Source: Patella vulgata (taxonomy: Eukaryota; Mollusca; Gastropoda; Patellidae). From it: 64,000 bases of DNA. Position numbers and translations under genes: made by a program. Positions within the stretch are counted from its first letter, which is position 1, and each line of letters starts with the position of its first letter. Shown piece after piece: positions 30,565 to 40,879 of the stretch. The stretch is taken from contig NC_065880.2 of the NCBI RefSeq assembly GCF_932274485.2, forward strand, positions 76,627,730-76,691,729, written 5' to 3'. The notes beneath the pieces are model-generated. The model searched no databases, had not been told where the DNA came from, and saw only the letters and a program-made list of their open reading frames with translations.

Positions 30565-30937
30565 AATGGTCAATCCACAAGTGGCAGCGCGCGAGACACC
30601 ATCCCACCTGTCGGATTAAAGACTTTCTTAGCTGGCTTGTTGGATTACAGTGACCTACATTTCGCTCCAGCTGGGGTATTAATTTGTTTAAGACGGGGCT
30701 TAGCAAACTACTTTCACACATTATATTTAAAAACCAATTATTTGCAAAGCGTATTAAACAAATTAATATGTATTAAACATCTTCGACGATTATCTCCTTA
30801 ATATAAAAATGAAGATTGCGTGTTCAACTTTAACTTCATTGTTTATTAACATTGGTCCAAATAACGAGTCGCATGCATTTAACATTCTGAATCCAGATGA
30901 CTCTCATGGTTCAAAAATGTCAGTCAACACAGTCAAA

Positions 30938-31295
30938 GAAATGAAATGAAATGGGTTTAACGTCCTACTCTTTTGCTCCGAACTGGGCTAATGAAGACGG
31001 GCATACGCCATACAGTGTGCTATGAGCAATTTTTGCCCGGACAGCGCCACTACGGCCTACTCATATATCGAATTCCAACTGTCAAGGGATCTTTTACGTG
31101 CACGCCAATGTTACACGGGACCTCGGTTTTTCGTCCCATCCGAACGACTATACAGCTGGCCTTGTCCTGCATCACTGACAAGGGGCAACCGCGCCGGAAA
31201 ATCCGGATGAACTTTCTCGGCCAATGCAGGGATCGAACACCCGACCACCGGGATAGCGAGCCAGCGTCTTAGCCACTAAGACTTACCTACCGTGA
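30938..31295 (-). repeat. SINE-B, near full length
   Basis: From 'GAAATGAAATGAAATGGG' to 'GAGCCAGCGTCTTAGCCACT' on the minus strand. Frames of about 60-100 codons inside it are SINE translation. Confidence 0.85.
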
Positions 31296-31299
31296 CCCT

Positions 31300-31860
31300 C
31301 CCCCACTCACACACACACTCACAGCCAACGAACATCTTGACACTGATTGCAATGTCGAATACGACTGGCGCAGGACTGTATAATAATATTTAACGTAGAT
31401 AATTACTCATTGATCCAATTCTAGGTATCTCTGTGACAGTGTTCTAGCGGAAGAGCCTTGCCTCTCGATTATATTGGCAAGAGCAGAAATCAGAGCGTGG
31501 GCCGAGAAGCACTTAATCAGGGTGTTTTAACCCTGGTTCTCATTAGTTAGCGGTGGCGCCTAACAAATCCCCGGGTGTAATCACATGCCAATTTTTGATT
31601 GATGGTGCTTGGAGATAGCTATACCATAACCATACACTTTTAATCATTTCAGAAGGTCATTTCTCCATAATTGTGCCCAGCCAGATAATACATGTAGCAC
31701 ACAAACAAACACCTGCGTTATGACTAAATATTTGAATATTCATATCACAACACGTGTTCGGTGTCAAATTGGTTAATTATCATAATATAATAAGTGTTTG
31801 ACTGTGAAAAGAGTTTGGGAGGAATCGTGTATATTATATACAAATGCCTAATTGATCTCT
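31300..31860. other. Intergenic, no gene recognised
   Basis: Short CA-rich run then unique AT-rich sequence; nothing further recognised. Confidence 0.4.
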
Positions 31861-32154
31861 ATCACATCTACTGTCTGATTCATCGTAAATTTTAAACGGA
31901 TTTCTTCGATTATGAACAAACTACTTAACGTTGGTTATTATAAACTTACCTGTGTGTTTGTAATGAACTCCCGTTCGATAAAATCCATTGCACAACTAAT
32001 TATCACAACGATGAAAACAAGTTCTCTCTTGAAAAATTGAAATATCACAAACTTTTCCCAGAGAAAAATACCAATATGGAAGATGGTTACGTCACTCTGC
32101 GGAAGATATCATTTCGTATTAGGGGTGACAGCATAGGAAATTCAAGTACAATTA

Positions 32155-33115
32155 CGACAAGAATCCATGACCACTCGGACCAAAGATCACTCGGTTCAAG
32201 ACCAGTCGGACCAAGTGATAGACCACTCAGCCCAAACAAATAGACTACTCGGACCATACAAAAAGACTATTCGGACCCAACAGAAAGACGACTCGGAACA
32301 TTAATAAAATGTTGTTTTAATAAATTGATAATTGCGTTTGTTTTAATATAATTACTCGAACCAATAATAAAGTGTTATTTTAATAAATTGATAATTGTGT
32401 TTATTTTAATATGACTACTCGAACCAATAATAAAGTGTTATTTGAATAAATTGATAATTGTGTGTGTTTTAATATGACTACTCGAACTAATAATTACGTG
32501 TTGTTTGAATAAATTGATAATTGTATTCCAAATCGCAAAATATCGAGAACCACACTTGTAGTCACGTTTAAAAAGGGGCATATAAACGTCCGGTCTTCGT
32601 ATTATTATGTGCTGTTTATATTAACGCATCAAGGGCGGATAACTTGAAAACGTGTCTCCACCCCCCCCCCCCCCGCCCCCATATATAGTAACCCAGGGGT
32701 TAGTGGGGTAGAACGGAATGAAACCACTGGGGATACCGCGAATGTGGAAAAAGTAAAATTAGGCTATCAGACAAGAACAGTATACCCGTATATGTAGAAA
32801 CTGTCAAAAGTCTGGACATACCGAGTCTCATTGCAAGAGTAAAGAAAAATTAGATTGATATTTTTTTTTGGCACCATTATTAATTAATTTTAAAACTAAT
32901 CGTTGATTTATTTACGTACACAAAATTGAACCAAACAACTCTAAATATAAGAATTCCGTATAAGAATTATTTGCTTCTTTGTATTGTGATTTAATAATAA
33001 ATAAATAGCATATTGTCTAGCCTTATAATATAATTTAATTGGTCCGACTGGTCTTGTTTTGGTCCGACTGGTCTTAGTCCGAGTAGTCTTTGGTCCGAGT
33101 GGTCTGGATACCTAC
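32155..33115. mobile_element. Element with arms of repeated 'GACCACTCGGACCAA' units
   Basis: Left arm 32166-32290 repeats GAC-CACTCGGACCAA-type units; right arm 33045-33112 repeats the complement (TTGGTCCGACTGGTCTT, TTTGGTCCGAGTGGTC). Terminal arms made of short tandem units are unusual. The interior is AT-rich without a transposase. Confidence 0.6.
32311..32525 (+). repeat. 63-bp tandem repeat, about 3.4 units
   Basis: Units begin at 32311, 32374, 32437 and 32500 (exact 63-bp steps) with 'TTTTAATAAATTGATAATTG' and 'ACTCGAACCAATAATAAAGT'. Low divergence, so recent. Confidence 0.85.
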
Positions 33116-33119
33116 GACA

Positions 33120-33890
33120 ATTGGCATTGAGTTTGAGCGTTCGCACACATAACTACCCGCATTCCTGTATTTAGTTACCGTCTTTTACATTCTAGTAAAA
33201 TCTCTGCAAATTTTATAGCTTTACTTTTTGAAATATTTTGTTCTAGTTATTTGATTAGCGACTCGGATGGGATTATTTACTTTTGAACACGCATGCCGCA
33301 CAAACACAACTATACATTCGTTTTACGGGCTTTATCACACTTCGGTCAAAACTGTCGAATCGAGAATTAATGTTCCGCTTCTTACGGGGTCATACGGGCT
33401 TAGTAGCATTATATACCCACCCGGGCACCCAATACGGCAATAGACACGCTGAGGGCTGCCGCAACACGCTTAAAGATGTTACTGAAGCTGTTATTATTCG
33501 ATCGAAAGAATGCGTATAAAATTAAAAATACACTCAGAGAATTCGGAGGTAAGCTTCATGATCCTTGTTAAATTATTTATAATATAAAGAAGATAGGATA
33601 TTTATAGTTTATTCATGACTTTATTTTTACGAGTATCCGTGCAATCAGTGATATTTTAATTGTGAAGAAAATTTGATAGACTGGCGATCAATGGTTTCCA
33701 TATAAATCTCCTATGTAATTGCCTTCAATTGATATTTTTCGTCGCCCAAACCCATATACGATCAAAATGATCGCGCTGTCAAACTATCTTTCAATGTTAA
33801 CCAACCCCCGCAACAGGTATATTGGATTCGACCAATACGTCACGAAGACATTGTTGACATCGACTCTGTCGAAATTACAAGTAAATTTTC
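33120..33890. other. Inner region of the inverted structure, possible exon remnant
   Basis: One forward frame at about 33405-33548 reads NTAIDTLRAAATRLK then MLLKLLLFDRKN and reaches a GTAAGC donor. No acceptor or start makes it a supportable gene. Nothing else recognised. Confidence 0.3.
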
Positions 33891-34199
33891 AAATTTTTCA
33901 AGAGAGAAATTGTTCTCATCGTTGTGATAATTAGTTGTGCAATGGATTTTATCGAACGGGAGTTCATTACAAACACACGGGTAAGTTTATAATAACCAAA
34001 GTTAAGTAGTTTGTTCATAATCGAAGAAATCCGTTTAAAATTTACGATGAATCAGACAGTAGACATATTTTTGTGTACTATCGATTTGTACTAGTTGATT
34101 TTGATTTAAACCAACCTCCTTACACTGTCGAATCTATACGTTTATGATGTTAAATACATATTCTTGGAAAAGTTTCAAAAATCGTAAAATTTTTTAAAG

Positions 34200-34330
34200 A
34201 TGGATTGGCTATTGCAGGGCTGACAAGGAACATACGTTTGGTCTTTCGGTTGAGATGAAAACCCGATATACACCCGTGACCACATTGTTAAAGAAACCCT
34301 GGTGGTTGTAATTCGAAGAAGAGTAGATGA
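34200..34330 (+). repeat. Old SINE-B-like fragment
   Basis: 'GGGCTGACAAGGAACATACG', 'GTCTTTCGGTTGAGATGAAAACC' and 'GTAATTCGA' retain the SINE-B order with heavy divergence. Confidence 0.45.
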
Positions 34331-34900
34331 AAACGTAGCTGTGTGGACAAATGCCCCCCACCCCCACCACCACATACCCCTTGTACACGTAACCATAGAA
34401 ACGAAATATATTACATGTCAGTCTCAAAATAATCGAAGTATAGTGTTGACGATCTTTAAACTCCACTTCGTTCTACCAAGAAGTGATATTTAAAACAAGG
34501 GCCCTCGACGCCGATACCATCATTAATATACAGTTGTACTGTTATTAGTTATTTTATGAATTATATAATGCCATTTAAATGACAGATCAGTCTCTCATAT
34601 TTTGTAACAACTGTTAATTCTGTGTCATTATGTATTCAGCGTTTATACTGTTTTAATATGTAATATTAATTTGATTAGTCCTTAATAAATTAACTAGTGT
34701 TTTATATTGTTGTATTCGTTACCCGGGGTTGCTCTTCAAACGTGGTACAACAGGATAGCTACAAGAATCAATGAAAAAAGAAATCAGGAAAATTGATGGA
34801 TTTAGAAATAATTTTTAAAATATCAAAACAAACTAAAGACTTGTTCAGGGCATAGAATAGCAACTTACACAATTTATATTTTGAGACGAGTTAAGATCAT

Positions 34901-34945
34901 ATGAAACACAAATCATGCTTTCTGTTTTCTCTCTTCTTATCCTGA
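34901..34945 (+). promoter_or_regulatory. Out-of-frame upstream ATG overlapping the paralogue 2 start
   Basis: ATG at 34901 opens MKHKSCFLFSLFLS and then TGA, overlapping the real leader (ATG 34915) in another frame. It could act as an upstream ORF lowering translation. It is also hydrophobic, so the exon may once have been read in this frame. Confidence 0.4.
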
Positions 34946-34954
34946 TCCTAATTG
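34915..34954 (+). CDS. Paralogue 2 exon 1: signal peptide
   Basis: MLSVFSLLILILIG with donor GTAAGT splitting the glycine (phase 1). Chosen over the ATG at 34901, which hits a stop before the donor. Confidence 0.65.
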
Positions 34955-35372
34955 GTAAGTCTGTGTATTTATTTATTTTTTTTATTTGATATAGCTATGT
35001 TTGTTAGCGTTTAGCCGTGGAGCTGTTTTGTTTAAATGCAGAAAACGGCATTATTTTCTTCGTATGTTAGATGTGAGATTATTTATTTTGAACAGGGGGG
35101 TTGGATGGCTGAATGGTTAGCGTGCGCGCGCTGTATCATAAAGTCTGTGATTGAGTCGACTGGCGTGGTTTCGAATCCCCGGTTGTACGTGACAAGTATA
35201 GGGTCGCCTGTCCAACCTCGTGGGTTTTCTCCGGGTCCTCCGGTTCCTCCCACTGCTAAAGACCCCTACGCGCAAGCGAATTATTGAAATACAAATAAAC
35301 CATATGGTAGTCCCGAAATGACCTAGTGTCGAGTGGCCGTTTGTGTCGAGTGGCCGTTAAACCCCATTTCTT

Positions 35373-35413
<41 letters not shown>

Positions 35414-38400
35414 GTATTTTGAACATTACTGTATATTTGTGTCGATTTACATTTCGACATAACGTAAAGGTAGCGGTAACGTTTTCTCTAACAGTTGAAT
35501 AGATTCTAGATCCGCCTAACGGACATTACGAACTAATGTCCTAAAAAATAAATTAAAGTAGCCGCCCAGATATATTTTACTGAATTAAAACAGTTCATTG
35601 AGTATTTGGAGCTGAAACTGTCCAAAAAGATGGTTTGCATACCACAATCCACTTTTATTTCCGAGACTCGGTGCAAACTGGGTCTGCTAGATTAAAGCAC
35701 CAATTCTCGTCGTCATCGAATCATGTTATTTTACAGATCCAGCATCGTGTCAGATAGTATATGGATGTTATGGTCCGCCCGATTCGCCATGTAGTCAGCA
35801 CACACTGGCTTGCGGTGATGACGAAGTTATTGCCTTTGACGATGACTATCGACCAGTGTCTTTAATTAGAAACAACAAGGGTGTGTCGTGTCCACTCACC
35901 AATGAAGACAATTGTTCGAAAACGTGTTGCTCTAAGAATAAAAATAACAAGACACAATCTTTACAGCAGACAGATGCGTTTTTAACTATTGATAGTGAGG
36001 AGACAACTCTTGCTAATCTAACTGATGTCATCTCCACATTCAATAACTGTAGTAACCAACGAGCGTGTACCGTTACCTCCCCTTATACTCACCACGGACC
36101 AGGGTATGATTACGTGAGATACAACTATATCTGTGTACAAGGTAAGTATGTTGGAGTTATCTATTTTCAGTCCAGCCGGGAAACCAGGCTGTTTGTGGAT
36201 GTCATATCCATACGCACAAGTCCTCCCTCGGGAAGTCCTGGTTATGGTTAAGGATAGGGCAAGGATTGAATTAATGTTATCTCCTAGAACTACATTTTGG
36301 ACAAAGCACCAGTTACACACATTTATATTTTTCTGTGCTATTGAGGTTGAGGTTATAGAAAATATGACACTGTCGCGTTTTTCGAGAATTAAGTCTTGTT
36401 AAAACCATTAAAGATACATTATGACTTTGTAAGAGCTAAATCTGCCTCTTGCAGGTCCTTATTGCGGATTCAAATGTTATATAAATTAATATTTAAACAT
36501 TTATTATGTATTCACATGACAAGCCTATAATCCACTCTCTAGGTCATCGGGCGGCGGAGATTTAAACGGATTAAAACACGGTTCGTCATTTAATGATTTA
36601 ACTGAAAAATGACAAAGCTAGGCTACGTAACGAATAACAAGTAACATTGTTACGATAATAAACAGTCTGTGCCACATCTTGCTAAAACTTCAAACGGTGA
36701 TAACTTAGCTCACATTATAACAAGAACGGTCAACTTTTAATCTAAATCTTGCATAATGTATCTTTAATGTACCATATACTTGACCTATTTTATAATAGTT
36801 TAAAGACTGTGTCGAGCACGTGTAGATAGTCATATTCTCCAAGGGTATATTTTGTCAAGAAACCCTTAAACAAATACGATATATATTTTTTTTTCATTCC
36901 TGCAGTAGTACTTAGTGTAGTACTTAGTGTTGACAAATCAAAGAAGTTCCCCACAATTGTTGTGTCATTTCATTTGGGATGGTTTTTTTCTCGGGGAAAA
37001 TCACACATAACCATGAGACTTCCGCCAGTGGGAGCTGTCAATATCTACTATTTTTATCTTTCAGATTCGAGAGTTTACAATTTTGTAGATGAACGGATCT
37101 TCAAAAAACATAATCACGTGTATTTACATTTCTCGGATAAGCAGCAATCATTAGGATCTATATCCTGTTTGTGTAGGGTTCGCAGTTCAGTAGAAATAGG
37201 AGTTGCCAGCAAATACATTCATTTGAATCCAGCATCTTGCAACAAAGTTAAAATCTCCTCGGGAAAGCGGAAGTTGTTCAACTGTACCCACGATGACACC
37301 CTGTATTTTTCAACTGTTCTCTTCTATACAAATGATCCGATATTTATAGAATTTAAGGATTTGACAGCAATGGAAAACGATATTATGTGGTTAGAATTTT
37401 TTACAAGTAAGAACAATTGTTTCAAAATCTGTGTTCTACATTTCGGTAGCTTAAATGATTTTATGATAATGTCTTTATTAGTTCCGTTGGTGCAGGGAAG
37501 TAGGACATTAAACCCTATTTCATTGCATATCACGTTTTATGATTAAGGCCCCAGCATGACCGAATCGATATTAAATATGGAGTGTAGGATCATACCCAAT
37601 TAATTAAAATAACCTGTCATCTAATTCAACTCTAATTCATTTAAAGTTTATAGTATTAGTCAGATCGCTTGAATGCAAAAATCGTTCATTTTTTGACAAA
37701 GGCACGAACATGATCATAGCCTAAATCAGATATGCCTGAGGCGGCCATTTTTAATCCAAACTGACGGCAGTGAATGGGGACAAATCGCATTTGTCCCGCT
37801 CTTATTTGAGAGAGAACCCCATAGACGAACTATAAGCCAATGTTTATACTTTTGTGATAAAGTGAATGATTCTGTGAACATATCGACACAATGTTGATTT
37901 TACGCAATCAAAGTAATAATAGTCGGTCATATTTTTCTTTTCTTGAAAGAGCTTTTTGTGCTCGGATGTGCTTAATGACATAACAACAGTCTTTGCAATA
38001 TATTAGTATATATTTGTGAATTATAACCAGTCATTACCATTATTAGCTAACACACTGGTAGAACGAGACTTTGGTTGCCGGAAACTGGAAGGTAGTTATA
38101 TATATGTAGCCTCGATTGGCTAGTTATACAGCTATATTATGTTTTTATGAACGAACATAATCCGGGAAACATCAGCGAAATTGTGGCGAAAGTCCGTATA
38201 ATGAGCTAAGCCCAGATAATGTAATGTATCATGAATTGTAAACGAAAATGTGGCTGGCAAATACAATTTCCTTTTGTTTCAGTTGGGGAATTTCTAGAAA
38301 TATCATGTAGTGGTTGTGGTCAAAAACTTAACAAAGATTTCACAGGTGAGTTTAAGCCACTTTTAAACCTCTCAAGTAAATATGGCAACTATGGATAACA

Positions 38401-39726
38401 ATTCAATTTATGACAACAATAAAGAATATATATGTTATAAATCTATGATGAACCTTCTGGAATTTTCATGACAGACACCCCATTTACTAGTCTGGATTTA
38501 AATACTGTACATAATAAATCAAAACGGTTAATCTATCCTCAATGGTAATATATGATAAAACAGGACAATAAGTAAAGGAAACCAGTTGATTTCCTGGGTA
38601 CGGATATTTATTCATTGGCTTTGGGATACTAATGAGATAATGATATTAACACACATTACCATTGTGTAAGTAGGTCTTTAAAATAGGATTATGTCAGTCT
38701 TTAGATAGGATTATGAAAGTCTTTAAATAGGATGATTTAAGTCTTAAAAATAGCATTATTTAAGTCTTAAAAATAGCATTATTTAAGTCTTAAAAATAGC
38801 ATTATTTAAGTCTTAAAAATAGCATTATTTAAGTCTTAAAAATAGCTTTATGCAAGTATTTAAAATAGAATTATGTAAGTCTTAAGAATAGAGTTATGAA
38901 TGTAACAATGGCATTATGTATGTAGTCTTCAAGTTTGTCATTATGTATGTAAGCCTAAAAATAATTAGCATTTTGTGTTAAATATGTAAGTCATAAGTCT
39001 GTTGACTAATGTAACTACCTATAATGATAATATGTATTGCCATAAATTCAAATGCAGGTGTAAGTAATTTGTTGTTTGTACTAGCCTATAGGTGTGGTTT
39101 GAAGGTCAGTGGCGGGGGGGGGGGGGTAGTAATATATTGGTAAAGCACGAGGGCGATAGATATGTACAGTTTTGCTCGTGACAAACCGATATACAGATTA
39201 CAGTTTCCCACACGTGCATTTTTATGAACCTCACTCAGTCCAATATATTCCGCCATCTAGTATAAGTAATATACTACGGTTGACACAGTGCCCGTGCCAT
39301 TATTCGAAATAATGGCAAGTCGATATCAAATTTTATTTTACTGGTTGTAACACTTTTGCTACCTCTTGTATTACAGGATTCATTTTCCTAGATGTATTGC
39401 GCATTCAGGTATAGTTATGATCATGTCATGGGCAGTGGCGTATCTGCAGTATGACCATAAAATATGAACGAATAAAAAAAGAGGTTGCCAGACAAGGGCG
39501 CAATTTCTCTCGCTAACTTCTTCAGATACACCACTGTTCATTGGGTTCCTAACCCTGTTAACCTTGAGGTACATCTTTAAACCACATGTCTTTTCTATCT
39601 ATATGTGATATTTCAGAGTCTAGGTGTGGAACGTCATCATCTGGTTCATCTACATGGTTCATAAATAGTTTTCCGGCATCTGTGTGGGTTGTGTATACGT
39701 TATTTTTACAGATTTCATGGTCGTGA
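34915..39726 (+). CDS. GPI-anchored SUEL-like surface protein, paralogue 2 (319 aa, 5 exons)
   Basis: Exons 34915-34954, 35737-36141, 37065-37406, 38283-38345, 39617-39726, all introns phase 1 with GT/AG borders; total 960 nt. Same order as the gene at 26247: signal peptide, divergent SUEL-like domain, four-cysteine domain, short CxxC segment, hydrophobic C-terminus. Exons 2 and 3 have exactly the same lengths as in paralogue 1, while exon 4 is 21 nt shorter and exon 5 is 30 nt longer. The tail CGTSSSGSSTW followed by FPASVWVVYTLFLQISWS and TGA fits a GPI signal. AATAAA at 39777. A recent-to-moderate tandem duplicate whose surface loops have diverged more than its cysteines. Confidence 0.8.
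35095..35414 (+). repeat. SINE-A, full length with target-site duplication
   Basis: Head 'GGATGGCTGAATGGTTAGCG', B box 'GGTTTCGAATCCCC', a short duplication of 'TGTGTCGAGTGGCCGT', and a long CT run. Flanked by TATTTTGAACA on both sides (35084-35094, 35415-35425). Among the youngest copies here; inserted in intron 1 of paralogue 2. Confidence 0.9.
35737..36141 (+). CDS. Paralogue 2 exon 2: divergent SUEL-like domain
   Basis: YGCYGPPDSPCSQHTLACGD, DEVIAFDDDYRPV, then CPLTNEDNCSKTCC, NNCSNQRACTVTSPY and YDYVRYNYIC. Cysteine positions match paralogue 1. The middle third differs most (SLQQTDAFLTIDSEETT here), which marks a candidate ligand-contact or diversifying region. Sequons NKT, NLT and NCS. 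Confidence 0.65.
36408..36767. mobile_element. M2-family MITE with 16-bp terminal inverted repeats
   Basis: TTAAAGATACATTATG at the left end has its perfect complement CATAATGTATCTTTAA at the right end. 360 bp, in intron 2 of paralogue 2. The simplest intact-looking member of the family here. Confidence 0.75.
37065..37406 (+). CDS. Paralogue 2 exon 3: unnamed four-cysteine domain
   Basis: VYLHFSDKQQSL, ISCLCRVRSS (CxC), IGVASKYIHLNPASC, LFNC, FSTVLFYTNDPIFIEF, IMWLEFF. Exactly 114 residues as in paralogue 1, with all four cysteines and the W-[IL]-E-[LF]-F end conserved. Confidence 0.7.
37490..38280. other. Intron 3 of paralogue 2
   Basis: Contains only a SINE-B tail scrap near 37490-37525 ('ATTAAACCCTATTTCATTGC'). 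Otherwise AT-rich intronic DNA with no recognised feature. Confidence 0.45.
38283..38345 (+). CDS. Paralogue 2 exon 4: short cysteine segment
   Basis: IGEFLEISCSGCGQKLNKDF + TG, phase 1 to phase 1, 63 nt. It corresponds to LGDFIHVSCTGCQ in paralogue 1. Confidence 0.7.
38660..38970 (+). repeat. 23-bp minisatellite
   Basis: AAGTCTTAAAAATAGCATTATTT-type unit, perfect for about five units at 38739-38850 and diverged on both sides. In intron 4 of paralogue 2; likely length-polymorphic. Confidence 0.9.
39617..39726 (+). CDS. Paralogue 2 exon 5: GPI-attachment tail
   Basis: ESRCGTSSSGSSTWFINS then FPASVWVVYTLFLQISWS and TGA. Ser/Gly cluster followed by a hydrophobic C-terminus with no basic cytoplasmic residues. 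Confidence 0.65.
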
Positions 39727-39776
39727 AATGGACTTGTCGAAATTTATTACAATTATAATTATGCACTTATTGGTTG

Positions 39777-39782
39777 AATAAA
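39777..39782 (+). terminator. Polyadenylation signal of paralogue 2
   Basis: AATAAA 51 bp after the stop codon. Confidence 0.6.
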
Positions 39783-39847
39783 ACATTTTGTTTTAAAACT
39801 TGAATGTGTTAAAAATGAACAAACGCGGCGTTTATCTGCACCTACTC

Positions 39848-39930
39848 ACCAACATGTACCCGGGACCTCCGTTCTATACCACTGACAAAGGGAAACAACA
39901 CCGGCAAATCCCGACGTACTTTGTCTTTAA
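39848..39930 (-). repeat. SINE-B fragment
   Basis: 'ACCCGGGACCTCCGTTC' through 'CACTGACAAAGGGAAACAACACCGG' are diverged SINE-B body words, with parts missing. Confidence 0.55.
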
Positions 39931-40104
39931 ACACATGGGATTCAACCTCCGTTCTGCACCTGAGGTACTTTCTCGTCGAACAATGTCAGTCATTGTGGTA
40001 CCGCGTCTCCAAACACTGACATAATTTCATTCTTTAATCAATTTGTATGAAGACATTAGGACGGATGAGACCTGGTTTCTTCACCTATATTTATTATTAG
40101 CTGA

Positions 40105-40872
40105 CCGTGAGTTATCCTTCTATATAACTGACTGAACGAGAATGTCTGCTCACTAATAATTCCTTCGAAGACCAAAAGTTGTTATATGAGGCTGTGAGGG
40201 GATATCTGACAATTCAAAAAAGTAATTGAATGTCACTAGATAAAGGAAAGCGAGAAAAATAGAAATAGCCCGTAAATTCCCTTGTTTTTATTCATTCTAT
40301 ACTTAATAAAAACATGGTAATGCACGAAATTTTTCTATTTTTCTCGTTTTGTCTTATCTAGTGACAGTCAATTATTATTTTGAAGTATCAGATATCCTCC
40401 CACAGTCTCAAAGTGGGTAAGACGCTGGCTCGCTAGCCTGGAGGTCGCGTGTTCGATTCCTGCGTTGGCCGAGAAAGTTCATCCAAGTTTTCCGGCGTGG
40501 TTACCCCTTGTCAGTGATGCAGGACTGAGGGCCTGGCAAGGACAACTGTCTAGTCGTTCGGATGGAGCGAAAAACCGAGGTCCCGTGAACACATTGGCGT
40601 GCACGTAAAAGATCCCTTGACAGTTGAAATTCGATGTAAGAGTAGGCCATAGTGCCGCTGTCCGGGCAAAACTTCCCTCATAGCACACTGTATGGCGTAT
40701 ACCCGTCTTCATTAGCCCAGCTCGGAGCAAAACAGTAGGACGTTAAACCCCATTTCATTTCATTTCCCACAGTCTCATATAACAAATTTTGGTCTTGGAA
40801 GAAATTATTAGTGAGCAGAAATTCGCCCGTGTATCTGTTATCACTAGTCACTTATATAGAAGGATAATTCTA
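40105..40872. mobile_element. Foldback element split by a SINE-B
   Basis: Left arm (about 40105-40385) and right arm (about 40322-40390 and 40776-40872) are inverted: 'ATCCTTCTATATAA' / 'TTATATAGAAGGAT', 'TCTGCTCACTAATAATT' / 'AATTATTAGTGAGCAGA', and 'TTATCTAGTGAC' on both sides of the centre. Without the SINE the element is about 400 bp and almost wholly palindromic. A related single arm lies at 24200-24285. Confidence 0.7.
40410..40768 (+). repeat. SINE-B, near full length with target-site duplication
   Basis: From 'AAGTGGGTAAGACGCTGGC' to 'GACGTTAAACCCCATTTCA'. 'CCCACAGTCTCA' occurs immediately before and after, so the insertion into the foldback element is clean and fairly young. Confidence 0.9.
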
Positions 40873-40879
40873 GCTTTCC

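Larger units (their letters stand above)
31866..34066. repeat. Large inverted structure with arms of about 180 bp
   Basis: 31866-32040 and 33890-34066 are inverted: 'CCGTTCGATAAAATCCATTG' / 'CAATGGATTTTATCGAACGG', and 'AATTATCACAACGATGA' / 'TCATCGTTGTGATAATT'. Between them lies a second inverted structure and a 63-bp tandem repeat. Either the arms are termini of a 2.2-kb non-autonomous element, or this is an inverted duplication. Confidence 0.65.

Noticed and set aside
33283-33519. 78-codon frame and an overlapping frame with MLLKLLLFDRKN
   Set aside because: No start/acceptor combination works, and it lies inside a repeat structure.
35095-35180. tRNA-like A/B boxes in SINE heads
   Set aside because: No cloverleaf with proper spacing and paired acceptor stem; these are SINE promoters, not tRNA genes.
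38660-38970. Regular short repeats as a CRISPR array
   Set aside because: Units are contiguous with no unique spacers and the genome is eukaryotic; a minisatellite.
40479-40730. Open frames of 60-110 codons with the recurring words RHTVCYEGNFAR and VHANVYTGPRFF (also at 22860, 30973, 44403, 51660, 60717)
   Set aside because: They are all the same SINE-B read in one frame; tRNA-derived non-coding repeats, not genes.
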